This document shows, one piece after another, positions 7,979 through 14,035 of a DNA stretch of 15,279 nucleotides; the stretch's first letter is position 1, and each line of letters begins with the position of its first letter. Source of the stretch: an uncultured Eubacteriales bacterium (lineage in GTDB: Bacteria; Bacillota; Clostridia; Christensenellales; Borkfalkiaceae); NCBI GenBank assembly GCA_900547645.1, contig URHP01000033.1, forward strand, positions 1 to 15,279, in the 5' to 3' direction. Both the position numbers and the translations under genes were made by a program. Below the pieces are notes generated by a model, which did not search any database, was not told the origin of the DNA, and was given only the letters and a program-made list of their open reading frames with translations.

Positions 7979-8011
7979 AAAGAAGCCTTTCCGTTCGGGA
8001 AGGCTTCTTTT
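7979..8011. terminator. Strong intrinsic terminator after trxA, possibly bidirectional
   Basis: Arms AAAGAAGCCTT (7979-7989) and AAGGCTTCTTT (8000-8010) pair over 11 bp, extended inward by a T-G and two C-G pairs around a GTTC loop. The T tract (8008-8011) serves plus-strand transcription from trxA. The minus strand has three T at the base of the stem, so it may also end the convergent gene whose stop codon is 12 bases away at 8024. Confidence 0.9.
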
Positions 8012-8023
8012 GAGGACTGAGTA

Positions 8024-9235
8024 TTATTTATATTTTTTATAGGTTATGTTACATATTTTGCATTTGAGTGTAAAATTGATTTTATTTTTACAGCATAGGC
8101 ATGTCGTTGGCGTTCCCATTGCTTTGGGATAATAAAATGTATTGATCTTTGTGTAATTTATAAAGCAGCGAGTCTGGGTAAATGTCCGTTCCGACAGCTT
8201 TTCAGGTAAAATTACTTCCCCGGAGACCAATTTTCCGTTGAGGTACAGGTTTGTATTATACGCGCGATTAAATCCGGAGAAGCCGGAATTGATCCAATCT
8301 TCTAATGTTCCGGTAAAGAAAATTTTTTCTAAGGGCAAATCGAAAAAAGGAGAGTTGCATGAATTGTAATTTGGACTGTGATTGTCTGCGATAATGGCAA
8401 GCTCTTTTAATGCAAAACAATTGACAAAATTGTCATATCTGACAGTTTCGGCAAGGTAGGACGACATTGTAATTTTACGCAAAGAAGTACAGTTGTAAAA
8501 CACATAACCGCAAAGCGTTTTTATTGAATTCGGCAAAACAACCTCTTGCAGAGAGGAGCAATATGAGAAGGTATTTTGCTCTAGTTTTTCTAAATGGGAC
8601 GGTAGTGTAATTTGCTCTAAGGCTGTACAATCCTGAAAAGCATTCGGATAAATTCTTTCTATAGATTCGGGGAAATGTATACTCTTCAAAGACTTGCAAC
8701 ATAAGAAAGCTGCATTCCCGATCTCTTTTAAAGAAGACGGCAGACGGACTTCTTTGAGAGATTCACAGTAGGCAAATGCATTATCTTCAATGTGCGTCAG
8801 AGTATCGGGAAATTTTATTTCTTTCAGAGAGAGGCAGTTATAAAACGCACCGGTTCTGTTTTCTTCTGAAGCATTTGGATTTGGGGGTTCGATCATTTTT
8901 AGTTTGCTCGGCAGGATAACTTTTTCAAGATATGTGCAGTTTGCAAATGCTTCGCCGCCGATAGAAAAGACATTTTCGGAAACAACGACCTCGGTCGCTT
9001 CTCCATGATATTTTATTAAAACGCCTGCACGTATTTCAAAGTCATTTTCTTTTGTATAAATATTAACAGTATTCGCTTGAATCGTATTTTGATGAACGAC
9101 ATTGATATTATAATTATGAATTGCTTTTTCCACAACGAACGCCGAACCACAATAAGGACAGATCATAGCGTCTTCTTCACTGTTGACCTGTAATGATCCT
9201 CCGCAATTCGTGCATTTTGCATTAACAAGAGGCAT
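8024..9235 (-). CDS. BspA-type leucine-rich-repeat protein flanked by two zinc ribbons
   Basis: Function unknown. The 403 aa product opens with a zinc ribbon (C8/C11 and C26/C29 in KCTNCGG...CPYCGSAF), then a short Asn/Ile-rich linker (about 38-65). About seven BspA/LRR_5-type repeats of roughly 23 residues follow (about 80-275; pattern AFxxCxxLxxIxLPxxLxxI), then an irregular repeat-like region (275-350). A second short ribbon closes it, CLCC-x9-CKIC (C379/C382, C392/C395), with a Lys/Tyr-rich tail. There is no signal peptide or membrane segment, so it is probably cytoplasmic, unlike classical surface BspA proteins. Codon use is markedly AT rich, unlike every neighbour, suggesting acquisition or relaxed selection. 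A good promoter (9268-9296) and a modest GGTGA site (9240-9244) precede the ATG. LRR_5 folds usually mediate protein-protein contacts; a binding or adaptor role is inference. Confidence 0.9.
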   Translation of the reverse strand: MPLVNAKCTNCGGSLQVNSEEDAMICPYCGSAFVVEKAIHNYNINVVHQNTIQANTVNIYTKENDFEIRAGVLIKYHGEATEVVVSENVFSIGGEAFANCTYLEKVILPSKLKMIEPPNPNASEENRTGAFYNCLSLKEIKFPDTLTHIEDNAFAYCESLKEVRLPSSLKEIGNAAFLCCKSLKSIHFPESIERIYPNAFQDCTALEQITLPSHLEKLEQNTFSYCSSLQEVVLPNSIKTLCGYVFYNCTSLRKITMSSYLAETVRYDNFVNCFALKELAIIADNHSPNYNSCNSPFFDLPLEKIFFTGTLEDWINSGFSGFNRAYNTNLYLNGKLVSGEVILPEKLSERTFTQTRCFINYTKINTFYYPKAMGTPTTCLCCKNKINFTLKCKICNITYKKYK

Positions 9236-9267
9236 AATTTCACCAATAATGAATAGTATTTTTTGTA

Positions 9268-9296
9268 ATTATAACACGTTTTTAGGGTGAATGCAA
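9268..9296 (-). promoter_or_regulatory. Sigma-A promoter of the LRR gene
   Basis: Read on the minus strand: -35 TTGCAT (9296-9291), a 17-base spacer, and -10 TATAAT (9273-9268). Transcription should start near 9261, about 26 bases before the ATG at 9235. It is oriented away from the glyA promoter, so the two genes are divergently transcribed from the 210-base intergenic region. Confidence 0.85.
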
Positions 9297-9392
9297 TATT
9301 TAAGATCAATATATTTTGTTTGTTTCTTGTATAGATTGATATTGGCTGTGACGAAATGCAAATGTGATACATAAATTAATCTTTTCAAGTTC

Positions 9393-9421
9393 TTGCTATT
9401 TTTCCGTCGGTCTGTTATAAT
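9393..9421 (+). promoter_or_regulatory. Sigma-A promoter of glyA
   Basis: -35 TTGCTA (9393-9398), spacer of 17 bases, -10 TATAAT (9416-9421). The start should fall near 9428, giving a leader of about 18 bases that holds the GGAG ribosome site (9436-9439). No riboswitch or operator is evident in the short leader. Confidence 0.87.
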
Positions 9422-9445
9422 GAAGAAAAAACAACGGAGCGCATT

Positions 9446-10696
9446 ATGATCGATCTCACCACTATTCGAAACACCGATCCCGAAGTATGTAAGGCGATGG
9501 AACAGGAGCTTGCCCGTCAGCGGGGGAATCTGGAACTCATCGCAAGCGAAAACATCGTCTCTCCCGCGGTGATGGCGGCGATGGGCAGCCACCTGACCAA
9601 CAAGTACGCGGAGGGGTATCCCGGCAAGCGCTATTACGGCGGCTGCGAATTTGTGGATATTGTGGAAGATCTTGCGCGCGATCGCCTGAAAGAGCTGTTC
9701 GGCTGCGAACATGCCAACGTGCAGCCCCATTCGGGCGCGCAGGCGAATTTCGCGGTGTACTTTGCCATGCTCAAGCCCGGCGATACCATCATGGGCATGA
9801 ACCTTTCGCACGGCGGACATCTGACGCACGGCTCGCCCGTCAATATTTCGGGCAGTTATTTCCGCATCGTTCCTTACGGCGTTTCCAAGGAGACGGAGAC
9901 CATCGACTATGACGAGATGGAAAAGATTGCGCTGGAGTGCAAGCCGAAGATGATCGTTTCGGGGGCGAGCGCCTATCCCCGCATCCTTGATTTTGCCCGT
10001 ATCCGTGCCATCTGCGATAAGGTGGGCGCGCTCATGATGGTGGATATTGCCCACATTGCAGGGCTTGTCGCGGCGGGGCTGCATCCCAATCCCGTGCCGT
10101 ATGCCGATTTTGTGACGACGACCACGCACAAGACGCTGCGCGGACCGCGCGGGGGCGTCATCATGTGCAAGGAGCAGTATGCCAAAGCCATCGACAAGGC
10201 GGTGTTCCCCGGCACGCAGGGCGGTCCGCTCATGCACGTCATTGCGGCAAAGGCGGTCGCCTTCAAGGAAGCGCTCTCTCCCGCGTTCAAAAAGTATCAG
10301 CAGCAGATCGTCAAGAACGCGGCGGTCATGGCGGACAGATTTATGCAGAACGGCGTACGCCTTGTTTCGGGCGGCACGGACAACCATCTGATGCTTGTCG
10401 ATCTCAGAAAAGACAACATGACGGGCAAAGAGCTGGAGGCGCTGCTCGACAGAGCGCATATCACGGCGAACAAAAATACCATCCCGTTTGAAACGACGTC
10501 GCCCTTTATCACCAGCGGCGTGCGTATCGGAACGCCGTCCATCACGGCGCGCGGCATGAAGGAGGTGGAGGCTGCGGAGATCGCAGACCTCGTGACCGAA
10601 GTCATCCAAAGCCGCGAAGCCGCATTGGAAGACGTTTCGGCAAAGGTTGCACGGCTCTGCGAACGTTTCCCCATCTACGCAAACGACATTCTGTAA
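9446..10696 (+). CDS. glyA: Serine hydroxymethyltransferase
   Basis: PLP enzyme converting serine and THF to glycine and 5,10-methylene-THF, the main source of one-carbon units; here that product also serves TrmFO. The 416 aa protein has the expected N-terminal ELIASEN segment (30-36), the [15 protein letters not shown] substrate region (52-66), the HSGAQAN loop (95-101), [10 protein letters not shown] (198-207) and the PLP lysine K229 in [15 protein letters not shown]. The C-terminal [18 protein letters not shown] region and total length match bacterial GlyA. Start: ATG at 9446 with GGAG at 9436-9439. It appears monocistronic, with its own promoter and a long hairpin (10716-10757) before the next promoter. 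Confidence 0.98.
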   Translation: MIDLTTIRNTDPEVCKAMEQELARQRGNLELIASENIVSPAVMAAMGSHLTNKYAEGYPGKRYYGGCEFVDIVEDLARDRLKELFGCEHANVQPHSGAQANFAVYFAMLKPGDTIMGMNLSHGGHLTHGSPVNISGSYFRIVPYGVSKETETIDYDEMEKIALECKPKMIVSGASAYPRILDFARIRAICDKVGALMMVDIAHIAGLVAAGLHPNPVPYADFVTTTTHKTLRGPRGGVIMCKEQYAKAIDKAVFPGTQGGPLMHVIAAKAVAFKEALSPAFKKYQQQIVKNAAVMADRFMQNGVRLVSGGTDNHLMLVDLRKDNMTGKELEALLDRAHITANKNTIPFETTSPFITSGVRIGTPSITARGMKEVEAAEIADLVTEVIQSREAALEDVSAKVARLCERFPIYANDIL

Positions 10697-10715
10697 TGGT
10701 TTTGTGATTTGAAAC

Positions 10716-10757
10716 GAACAGGCGCGCCGCATGCCGATGCATGCAGCGCGCCTGTTC
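10716..10757. terminator. Long near-perfect hairpin downstream of glyA (terminator or repeat-like element)
   Basis: A 12-bp outer stem GAACAGGCGCGC (10716-10727) / GCGCGCCTGTTC (10746-10757), one C-A mismatch, then a 6-bp inner stem GCATGC / GCATGC closed by a CGAT loop. It starts 20 bases after the glyA stop. Neither side has a proper T tract, so it is not a textbook intrinsic terminator; it may end glyA in another way, protect its 3' end, or be a dispersed palindromic element. Confidence 0.55.
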
Positions 10758-10846
10758 ATGCCGAAAATCTACGCGGCATGATCATGGCGCCGGAGATGAC
10801 GTTAGGGGCGGGATCAAATTGATGGAGTGCTGCTTTGAAAAAACGC

Positions 10847-10875
10847 TTGACAGAATGCAGGCTGCGTACTATAAT
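10847..10875 (+). promoter_or_regulatory. Perfect consensus sigma-A promoter driving the FMN riboswitch and ribU
   Basis: -35 TTGACA (10847-10852), 17-base spacer, -10 TATAAT (10870-10875): both hexamers match consensus. The start should lie near 10882, about 10 bases before the riboswitch P1 helix. Such a strong promoter fits control exerted after initiation by the riboswitch. Confidence 0.93.
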
Positions 10876-10891
10876 CAAAGCAATCGAATAT

Positions 10892-11000
10892 TCTTTGGGG
10901 CGGAGTGAAAGTCTCCACCGGCAGTATAGTCTGCGAAGGGCGCAAGCCCCCGAACGGGTGTGATTCCCGTACCGACGGTCATAGTCCGGATGAGAAAAGA
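10892..11000 (+). promoter_or_regulatory. FMN riboswitch (RFN element)
   Basis: Senses flavin mononucleotide and lowers expression of riboflavin synthesis or uptake genes. P1 pairs TCTTT (10892-10896) with AAAGA (10996-11000). Conserved aptamer segments are all visible: GGGGC then GGAG-TGAAAGT-CTCC (10902-10916), ACCGGCAG with a GCAG/CTGC stem, a variable GGGC-GCAA-GCCC arm (10938-10949), ACGGG/CCCGT (10954-10970), and the diagnostic CCGACGGTCATAGTCCGGAT near 10972-10991. A terminator follows 17 bases later and ribU after that, so it most likely acts by FMN-promoted termination. The match to the RFN consensus is from knowledge of the family. Confidence 0.97.
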
Positions 11001-11017
11001 TACAGGCGCAGATTTTG

Positions 11018-11050
11018 CGCGCCCCGCGTGTTTTTGCGGGGCGCGTTTTT
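11018..11050 (+). terminator. Riboswitch-controlled intrinsic terminator before ribU
   Basis: A 10-bp G+C stem CGCGCCCCGC (11018-11027) / GCGGGGCGCG (11036-11045) with an 8-base loop and a five-T tract (11046-11050). It should form when FMN stabilises the aptamer. GGGGCG at 10897-10902 in the aptamer can pair with CGCCCC (11020-11025) of its left arm, a candidate antiterminator. Confidence 0.92.
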
Positions 11051-11099
11051 CATGCGGCAGATCAAAGGATACTCGAAAATTCTTTTACGGGGTGTTTCT

Positions 11100-11855
11100 A
11101 TGGCTGCGGCAAAAAAGTACTTTTCTTCCACGCGCATTGCGATGATCGCGCTCTTTTCGGCGCTTGCGGCGGTGCTCTATATCTTCAATTTCGCACTGCC
11201 GTTCGCCTTCCCGGGATTTCTTGAATTCCGCTTTTCAGACGTTCCCGTGCTGATCGGCACGTTTGCGCTCGGTCCGCTCTCCGGCTGCGTCATCGTCGTC
11301 ATGATGGTGCTCATCAAACTTGTCTGCGTGTCCACTTCCACCATGTTCGTGGGGGATGCGGCAGATATTCTGGTGGGCATTGCGCTCGTCATTCCCGTCG
11401 GCCTCATTTATCAGCGCATGCGCACGTTCAAAGGCGCGCTTTTAGGCCTTGCGGTGGGTTCGCTCATCTCCACGGCGCTTGCAGTGCTCCTCAACCGTTT
11501 CGCACTCGTTCCCGCCTATGTGTACCTCATGTTCGGCGGCAGCTGGGAACCCATCCTCGGCATGATGACGCCGCTCTTTCCCAATTGCACGCAGGAAAAT
11601 TTTTACAGCATCTATCTGTGGGCATGCGTTCTGCCGTTCAATCTTCTGCGCTGTCTGGTCGCGTCGCTCATCACGCTGCCCGTCTATAAGCACATTTCCC
11701 GCGCCATCAACCGCCTGAACGCCAAACTGACGCCCAAAAAGAGGGCGACGGAAGCAAGCGCAAAACTTTCCACGGCAATGGTGATCGTCGGATTTGCCCT
11801 TGCGGTGCTCGTGCTGGTGTTCTTTGCCGTCTTGCATTATCTGCTTGCCGGCTGA
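11100..11855 (+). CDS. ribU: Riboflavin ECF transporter S component (RibU family) with extra C-terminal helix
   Basis: Membrane substrate-binding subunit that works with the shared energising module EcfT and ATPases EcfA/A', encoded elsewhere. The 251 aa protein is hydrophobic with about six helices (roughly 12-32, 48-74, 86-105, 111-132, 135-146, 172-196) and the family segment LEFRFSDVPVLIGTFALGPLSG (41-62). RibU proteins are usually about 190-210 aa; here a Lys/Arg-rich linker (198-222) and a further helix (224-249) are added. Start: ATG at 11100 with a weak GGGGTG site (11089-11094). The frame extends back to 10905, but that part is riboswitch and terminator RNA; an in-frame ATG at 11052 sits against the terminator T tract with no ribosome site. 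Riboflavin specificity rests on the FMN riboswitch plus family pattern. Confidence 0.92.
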   Translation: MAAAKKYFSSTRIAMIALFSALAAVLYIFNFALPFAFPGFLEFRFSDVPVLIGTFALGPLSGCVIVVMMVLIKLVCVSTSTMFVGDAADILVGIALVIPVGLIYQRMRTFKGALLGLAVGSLISTALAVLLNRFALVPAYVYLMFGGSWEPILGMMTPLFPNCTQENFYSIYLWACVLPFNLLRCLVASLITLPVYKHISRAINRLNAKLTPKKRATEASAKLSTAMVIVGFALAVLVLVFFAVLHYLLAG

Positions 11856-11870
11856 ATGTTTGGAAAATTC

Positions 11871-11899
11871 TTGCAAAATGTCGCCATATGCGGTATAAT
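11871..11899 (+). promoter_or_regulatory. Sigma-A promoter of tsaE operon, leaderless or nearly so
   Basis: -35 TTGCAA (11871-11876), 17-base spacer, -10 TATAAT (11894-11899). The expected start (about 11905-11907) is only 2-4 bases before the tsaE ATG at 11909, leaving no room for a Shine-Dalgarno site. Confidence 0.85.
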
Positions 11900-11915
11900 A
11901 GCCGTGGTATGGCGA
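11881..11915. promoter_or_regulatory. Inverted repeat over the tsaE -10 box and start codon
   Basis: Perfect 8-bp arms TCGCCATA (11881-11888) and TATGGCGA (11908-11915), with an inner CGG/CCG pair (11891-11893, 11902-11904) around TATAATAG. The dyad centre falls in the -10 box and the right arm contains the ATG (11909-11911). As DNA it could be an operator; as RNA in transcripts coming from ribU it would hide the start codon. Confidence 0.5.
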
Positions 11916-12307
11916 TTTTTCTTTCCCGCTCGCCGGAAGATACCCTCGCGTGGGCGGAGAACTATGCAAAGACGCTGAAGGCGGGCGACGTCGTCCTGCT
12001 GGACGGCGAGATGGGCGCAGGCAAAACGGTGCTTGCGCAGGGCATTGCGCGCGGGCTGGGTGTCAAGGAGGACGTTTTAAGCCCGACTTATGCCTATGTC
12101 AACAGCTATGCGCCCATGTTTCATTTCGATTGTTACCGCATTGAGAGCGTGCGGCAGGCGGAAGAACTCGGCTTTTCCGACTATTTCGACGCGGGCAGGA
12201 TCTGCCTTGTGGAGTGGAGCGAAAACATTGCGCCTCTTTTGCCGGAACATTGTAAAAAAATCACCATCCGTAAGAAGAGCGAAGGGGAACGGGAGATCAT
12301 CGCATGA
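11909..12307 (+). CDS. tsaE: tRNA t6A37 threonylcarbamoyladenosine biosynthesis ATPase TsaE
   Basis: P-loop ATPase that works with TsaB and TsaD to place threonylcarbamoyl on A37 of ANN-decoding tRNAs. The 132 aa protein has Walker A GEMGAGKT (33-40), SPTYAYV (58-64), the HFDCYRIE segment with D74 (72-79) and VEWSENI (101-107), all TsaE hallmarks; length is a little below the usual 140-155. Start: ATG at 11909 gives MAIFLSRSPEDT; an in-frame ATG at 11888 lies inside the promoter spacer and cannot be on the transcript. No ribosome-binding site is present, so translation from the main promoter would be leaderless. First gene of a five-gene run; its stop overlaps tsaB by four bases. Confidence 0.96.
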   Translation: MAIFLSRSPEDTLAWAENYAKTLKAGDVVLLDGEMGAGKTVLAQGIARGLGVKEDVLSPTYAYVNSYAPMFHFDCYRIESVRQAEELGFSDYFDAGRICLVEWSENIAPLLPEHCKKITIRKKSEGEREIIA

Positions 12308-12909
12308 AATTTCTGGCGATCGATACAAGCGGAAAACAGCTCAACGTCGTTGCGGTCAACGGGGAACGGCAGATCGTTTCCCGCCGCGGGGACTGTGCGA
12401 TGCAGCATTCCGTCCTGCTGATGGACGAGATCGACAAGGCGCTGAAAGCGGCGCGCCTTTCGCCTGCCGACTGCGATTTTTTCGCCTGCGTGGCGGGACC
12501 GGGTTCGTTCACGGGCATCCGCATCGGCATTGCCACCGTCAAGGGGCTGTGCCTTGCCTGTCAGAAACCCGCGCTGCCGCTCACCTCTTTCGATACCCTC
12601 GCATACGCTGATAAGAGCGAACGCAAACTCTGCCTTGTGGACGCGGGACACGGGAATTTTTATGCCTGCGGCTATTCGGGCGTTCAGGTCGTTCTGCCGC
12701 CTGCGTTTTTATCGCGGGAAGCGGTGGAAGCGCGCATCGCGGAGGGATTTGTCCCCGTGGCGCATACGGCGCTCTTTGACGGCGTGCGGCAGGCGGACGC
12801 GGCGCAGGGGCTTCTCGATGCCGCTGTCCGGAAGGCGGACGGCGTGTGCGGCGCACACGCGCTGGAAGCCGTGTATCTGCGCAAGAGTTCCGCCGAGGAA
12901 CAGCGATGA
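12304..12909 (+). CDS. tsaB: t6A37 biosynthesis dimerisation protein TsaB (YeaZ)
   Basis: Catalytically inactive ASKHA-fold paralogue of TsaD that scaffolds the TsaB-TsaD-TsaE complex. The 201 aa protein has the N-terminal LAIDTSG (4-10), a QHSVLLMDEID helix (34-44) and the family signature AGPGSFTGIRIG (64-75). Usual length is about 215-240, so the C-terminal half is compact. Start: ATG at 12304 in an ATGA overlap with tsaE, with GGGAG at 12291-12295. Its stop overlaps rimI by four bases. The obligate partner tsaD, often the next gene after rimI in Bacillota, is not in this window. Confidence 0.95.
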   Translation: MKFLAIDTSGKQLNVVAVNGERQIVSRRGDCAMQHSVLLMDEIDKALKAARLSPADCDFFACVAGPGSFTGIRIGIATVKGLCLACQKPALPLTSFDTLAYADKSERKLCLVDAGHGNFYACGYSGVQVVLPPAFLSREAVEARIAEGFVPVAHTALFDGVRQADAAQGLLDAAVRKADGVCGAHALEAVYLRKSSAEEQR

Positions 12910-13340
12910 ACGGGCGGCCCTGGCAGTACGCCGACCTTTCGGCGATCGCCGCGCTCGAGCGCGATTGTTTTTCCGATCCGTGGAATCACCGCATGCTTGC
13001 GGAGTCCTTTCTTTCGGGGCACTTTTTCGGTTCGCTTCTGGAAGAAGACGGCGCGGTCGTCGCCTACGGCGGCATCAGCGTTGCGGGCGAGGCGGCGGAG
13101 GTGCAGCTCATCGCCGTGGCGGAAATGTACCGCCGCTGCGGCAGGGGCGCAAAGATCATGGAGGACCTGCTGTCGATCGCAAAGGAAAAGGGAGTCAGAC
13201 GCGTCTTTCTGGAAGTGCGCGTCTCCAATTCTCCGGCGCTCATGCTGTATCTGCGGCATGGATTTCAGGGCGTCTATGCGCGTTCGCGCTATTATGCGGA
13301 CGGAGAAGACGCCATCGTCATGTGGAAGGAGCTCGCTTGA
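12906..13340 (+). CDS. rimI: Ribosomal protein S18 alanine N-acetyltransferase RimI
   Basis: GNAT enzyme that acetylates the N-terminal alanine of ribosomal protein S18 and in some bacteria other N-termini. The 144 aa protein has CFSDPWNHRML (21-31), the acetyl-CoA pyrophosphate loop RRCGRGA (76-82), E103 in FLEVRVSN and Y115 in LMLYLRHGF. These two positions correspond, even in number, to the catalytic Glu103 and Tyr115 described for Salmonella RimI. Start: ATG at 12906 overlapping the tsaB stop, with GAGGA at 12895-12899; the frame runs back to 12846 but that part lies within tsaB. A tsaB-rimI pair is common, which supports RimI over other GNATs. Confidence 0.93.
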   Translation: MNGRPWQYADLSAIAALERDCFSDPWNHRMLAESFLSGHFFGSLLEEDGAVVAYGGISVAGEAAEVQLIAVAEMYRRCGRGAKIMEDLLSIAKEKGVRRVFLEVRVSNSPALMLYLRHGFQGVYARSRYYADGEDAIVMWKELA

Positions 13341-14035
13341 AGCTGTCTTATTTGCAGACGGGGGAAGGGAAAGACCTAGTATTTTTGCACGGGTATCTCG
13401 CTTCCAAGGAAAGTTTTGCCCCGCAGATCGCCTATTTTTCGCGGCGGTTCCGCGTGACGGCGCTCGATTTTCCGGGGTTCGGAGGTGCGGAGCCGCTTTC
13501 CGCGGCGTGGTCGGTGGGGGACTATGCCGACTGGACCATGCAGGCGCTCGCGTCCCTCGGGATCGCGTTTCCCCATGTGGTCGCGCATTCCTTCGGCGGC
13601 AGGGTTGCCGTCAAGTGCCTTGCGCGCGGGGACGTCTTTGACAGGGCCGTGCTTGCCGGCTGCGCGGGCATTGTGCCGCGGCGCACGCTCCGCTATCGCG
13701 TGCGCGTGAAGACGTACCGCTTTTTCAGAAGGGTTGCGCCGCGCTGGGCGGACGCGCATTTCGGAAGCAGCGAATACCGTTCGCTCCCGCCCGTCATGCG
13801 CGAGAGTTATAAAAAAATCGTCAACGAGGATCTGCGCGGCGATGCGGAACGCATCGCGCGCCCCGTGCTGTTCGTGAACGGCACGCGGGACGCCGAAACG
13901 CCGCCCGCCTCCATCCGCGTCTATCTTTCCTGTGTGAAGGGGAGCAGCGTATTCTGGATGGAGGACTGCGGGCATTTCGCATTTCTCGACAATCCGCTCG
14001 CGTTCAACGCGGCAACGGAGGAGTTTTTACAATGA
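13337..14035 (+). CDS. Alpha/beta-fold hydrolase, TTG start
   Basis: Substrate unknown. The 232 aa protein has the alpha/beta hydrolase layout: HGYLAS oxyanion segment (18-23), DFPGFGGAEP (44-53), nucleophile elbow AHSFGG with S85, acid D185 in NGTRDAETP and catalytic H213 in EDCGHFAFLDNP, so the triad is complete. A basic, aromatic segment (115-160) forms the cap. No signal peptide, so cytoplasmic. Start: TTG at 13337 overlapping the rimI stop (TTGA), with AAGGAG at 13326-13331 five bases upstream. The open frame continues far upstream in another frame of rimI and tsaB, but nothing there resembles the family, and no suitably placed ATG exists. It occupies the place where tsaD might be expected. 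Lipase, esterase or C-C hydrolase activities are all possible. Confidence 0.88.
   Translation: MKLSYLQTGEGKDLVFLHGYLASKESFAPQIAYFSRRFRVTALDFPGFGGAEPLSAAWSVGDYADWTMQALASLGIAFPHVVAHSFGGRVAVKCLARGDVFDRAVLAGCAGIVPRRTLRYRVRVKTYRFFRRVAPRWADAHFGSSEYRSLPPVMRESYKKIVNEDLRGDAERIARPVLFVNGTRDAETPPASIRVYLSCVKGSSVFWMEDCGHFAFLDNPLAFNAATEEFLQ

Noticed and set aside
8400..9000. Repeats of about 69 bases in the LRR gene as a possible CRISPR or tandem array
   Set aside because: They are diverged coding repeats (about 23 residues each) in one continuous frame, with no spacer-repeat pattern.
9163..9372. Small minus-strand frame upstream of the LRR gene
   Set aside because: It overlaps the LRR start and its promoter in another frame and has no ribosome site or similarity.
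9269..10759. A 496-codon minus-strand frame opposite glyA
   Set aside because: Covers the glyA promoter, gene and downstream hairpin; translation has no recognisable motif.
10905..11099. N-terminal extension of the ribU frame through the riboswitch
   Set aside because: This region is the FMN aptamer and terminator; the protein family begins at the ATG at 11100.
12530..13336. Upstream extension of the hydrolase frame across tsaB and rimI
   Set aside because: It lies in another frame of two real genes and lacks similarity; the TTG at 13337 has a well-spaced AAGGAG.
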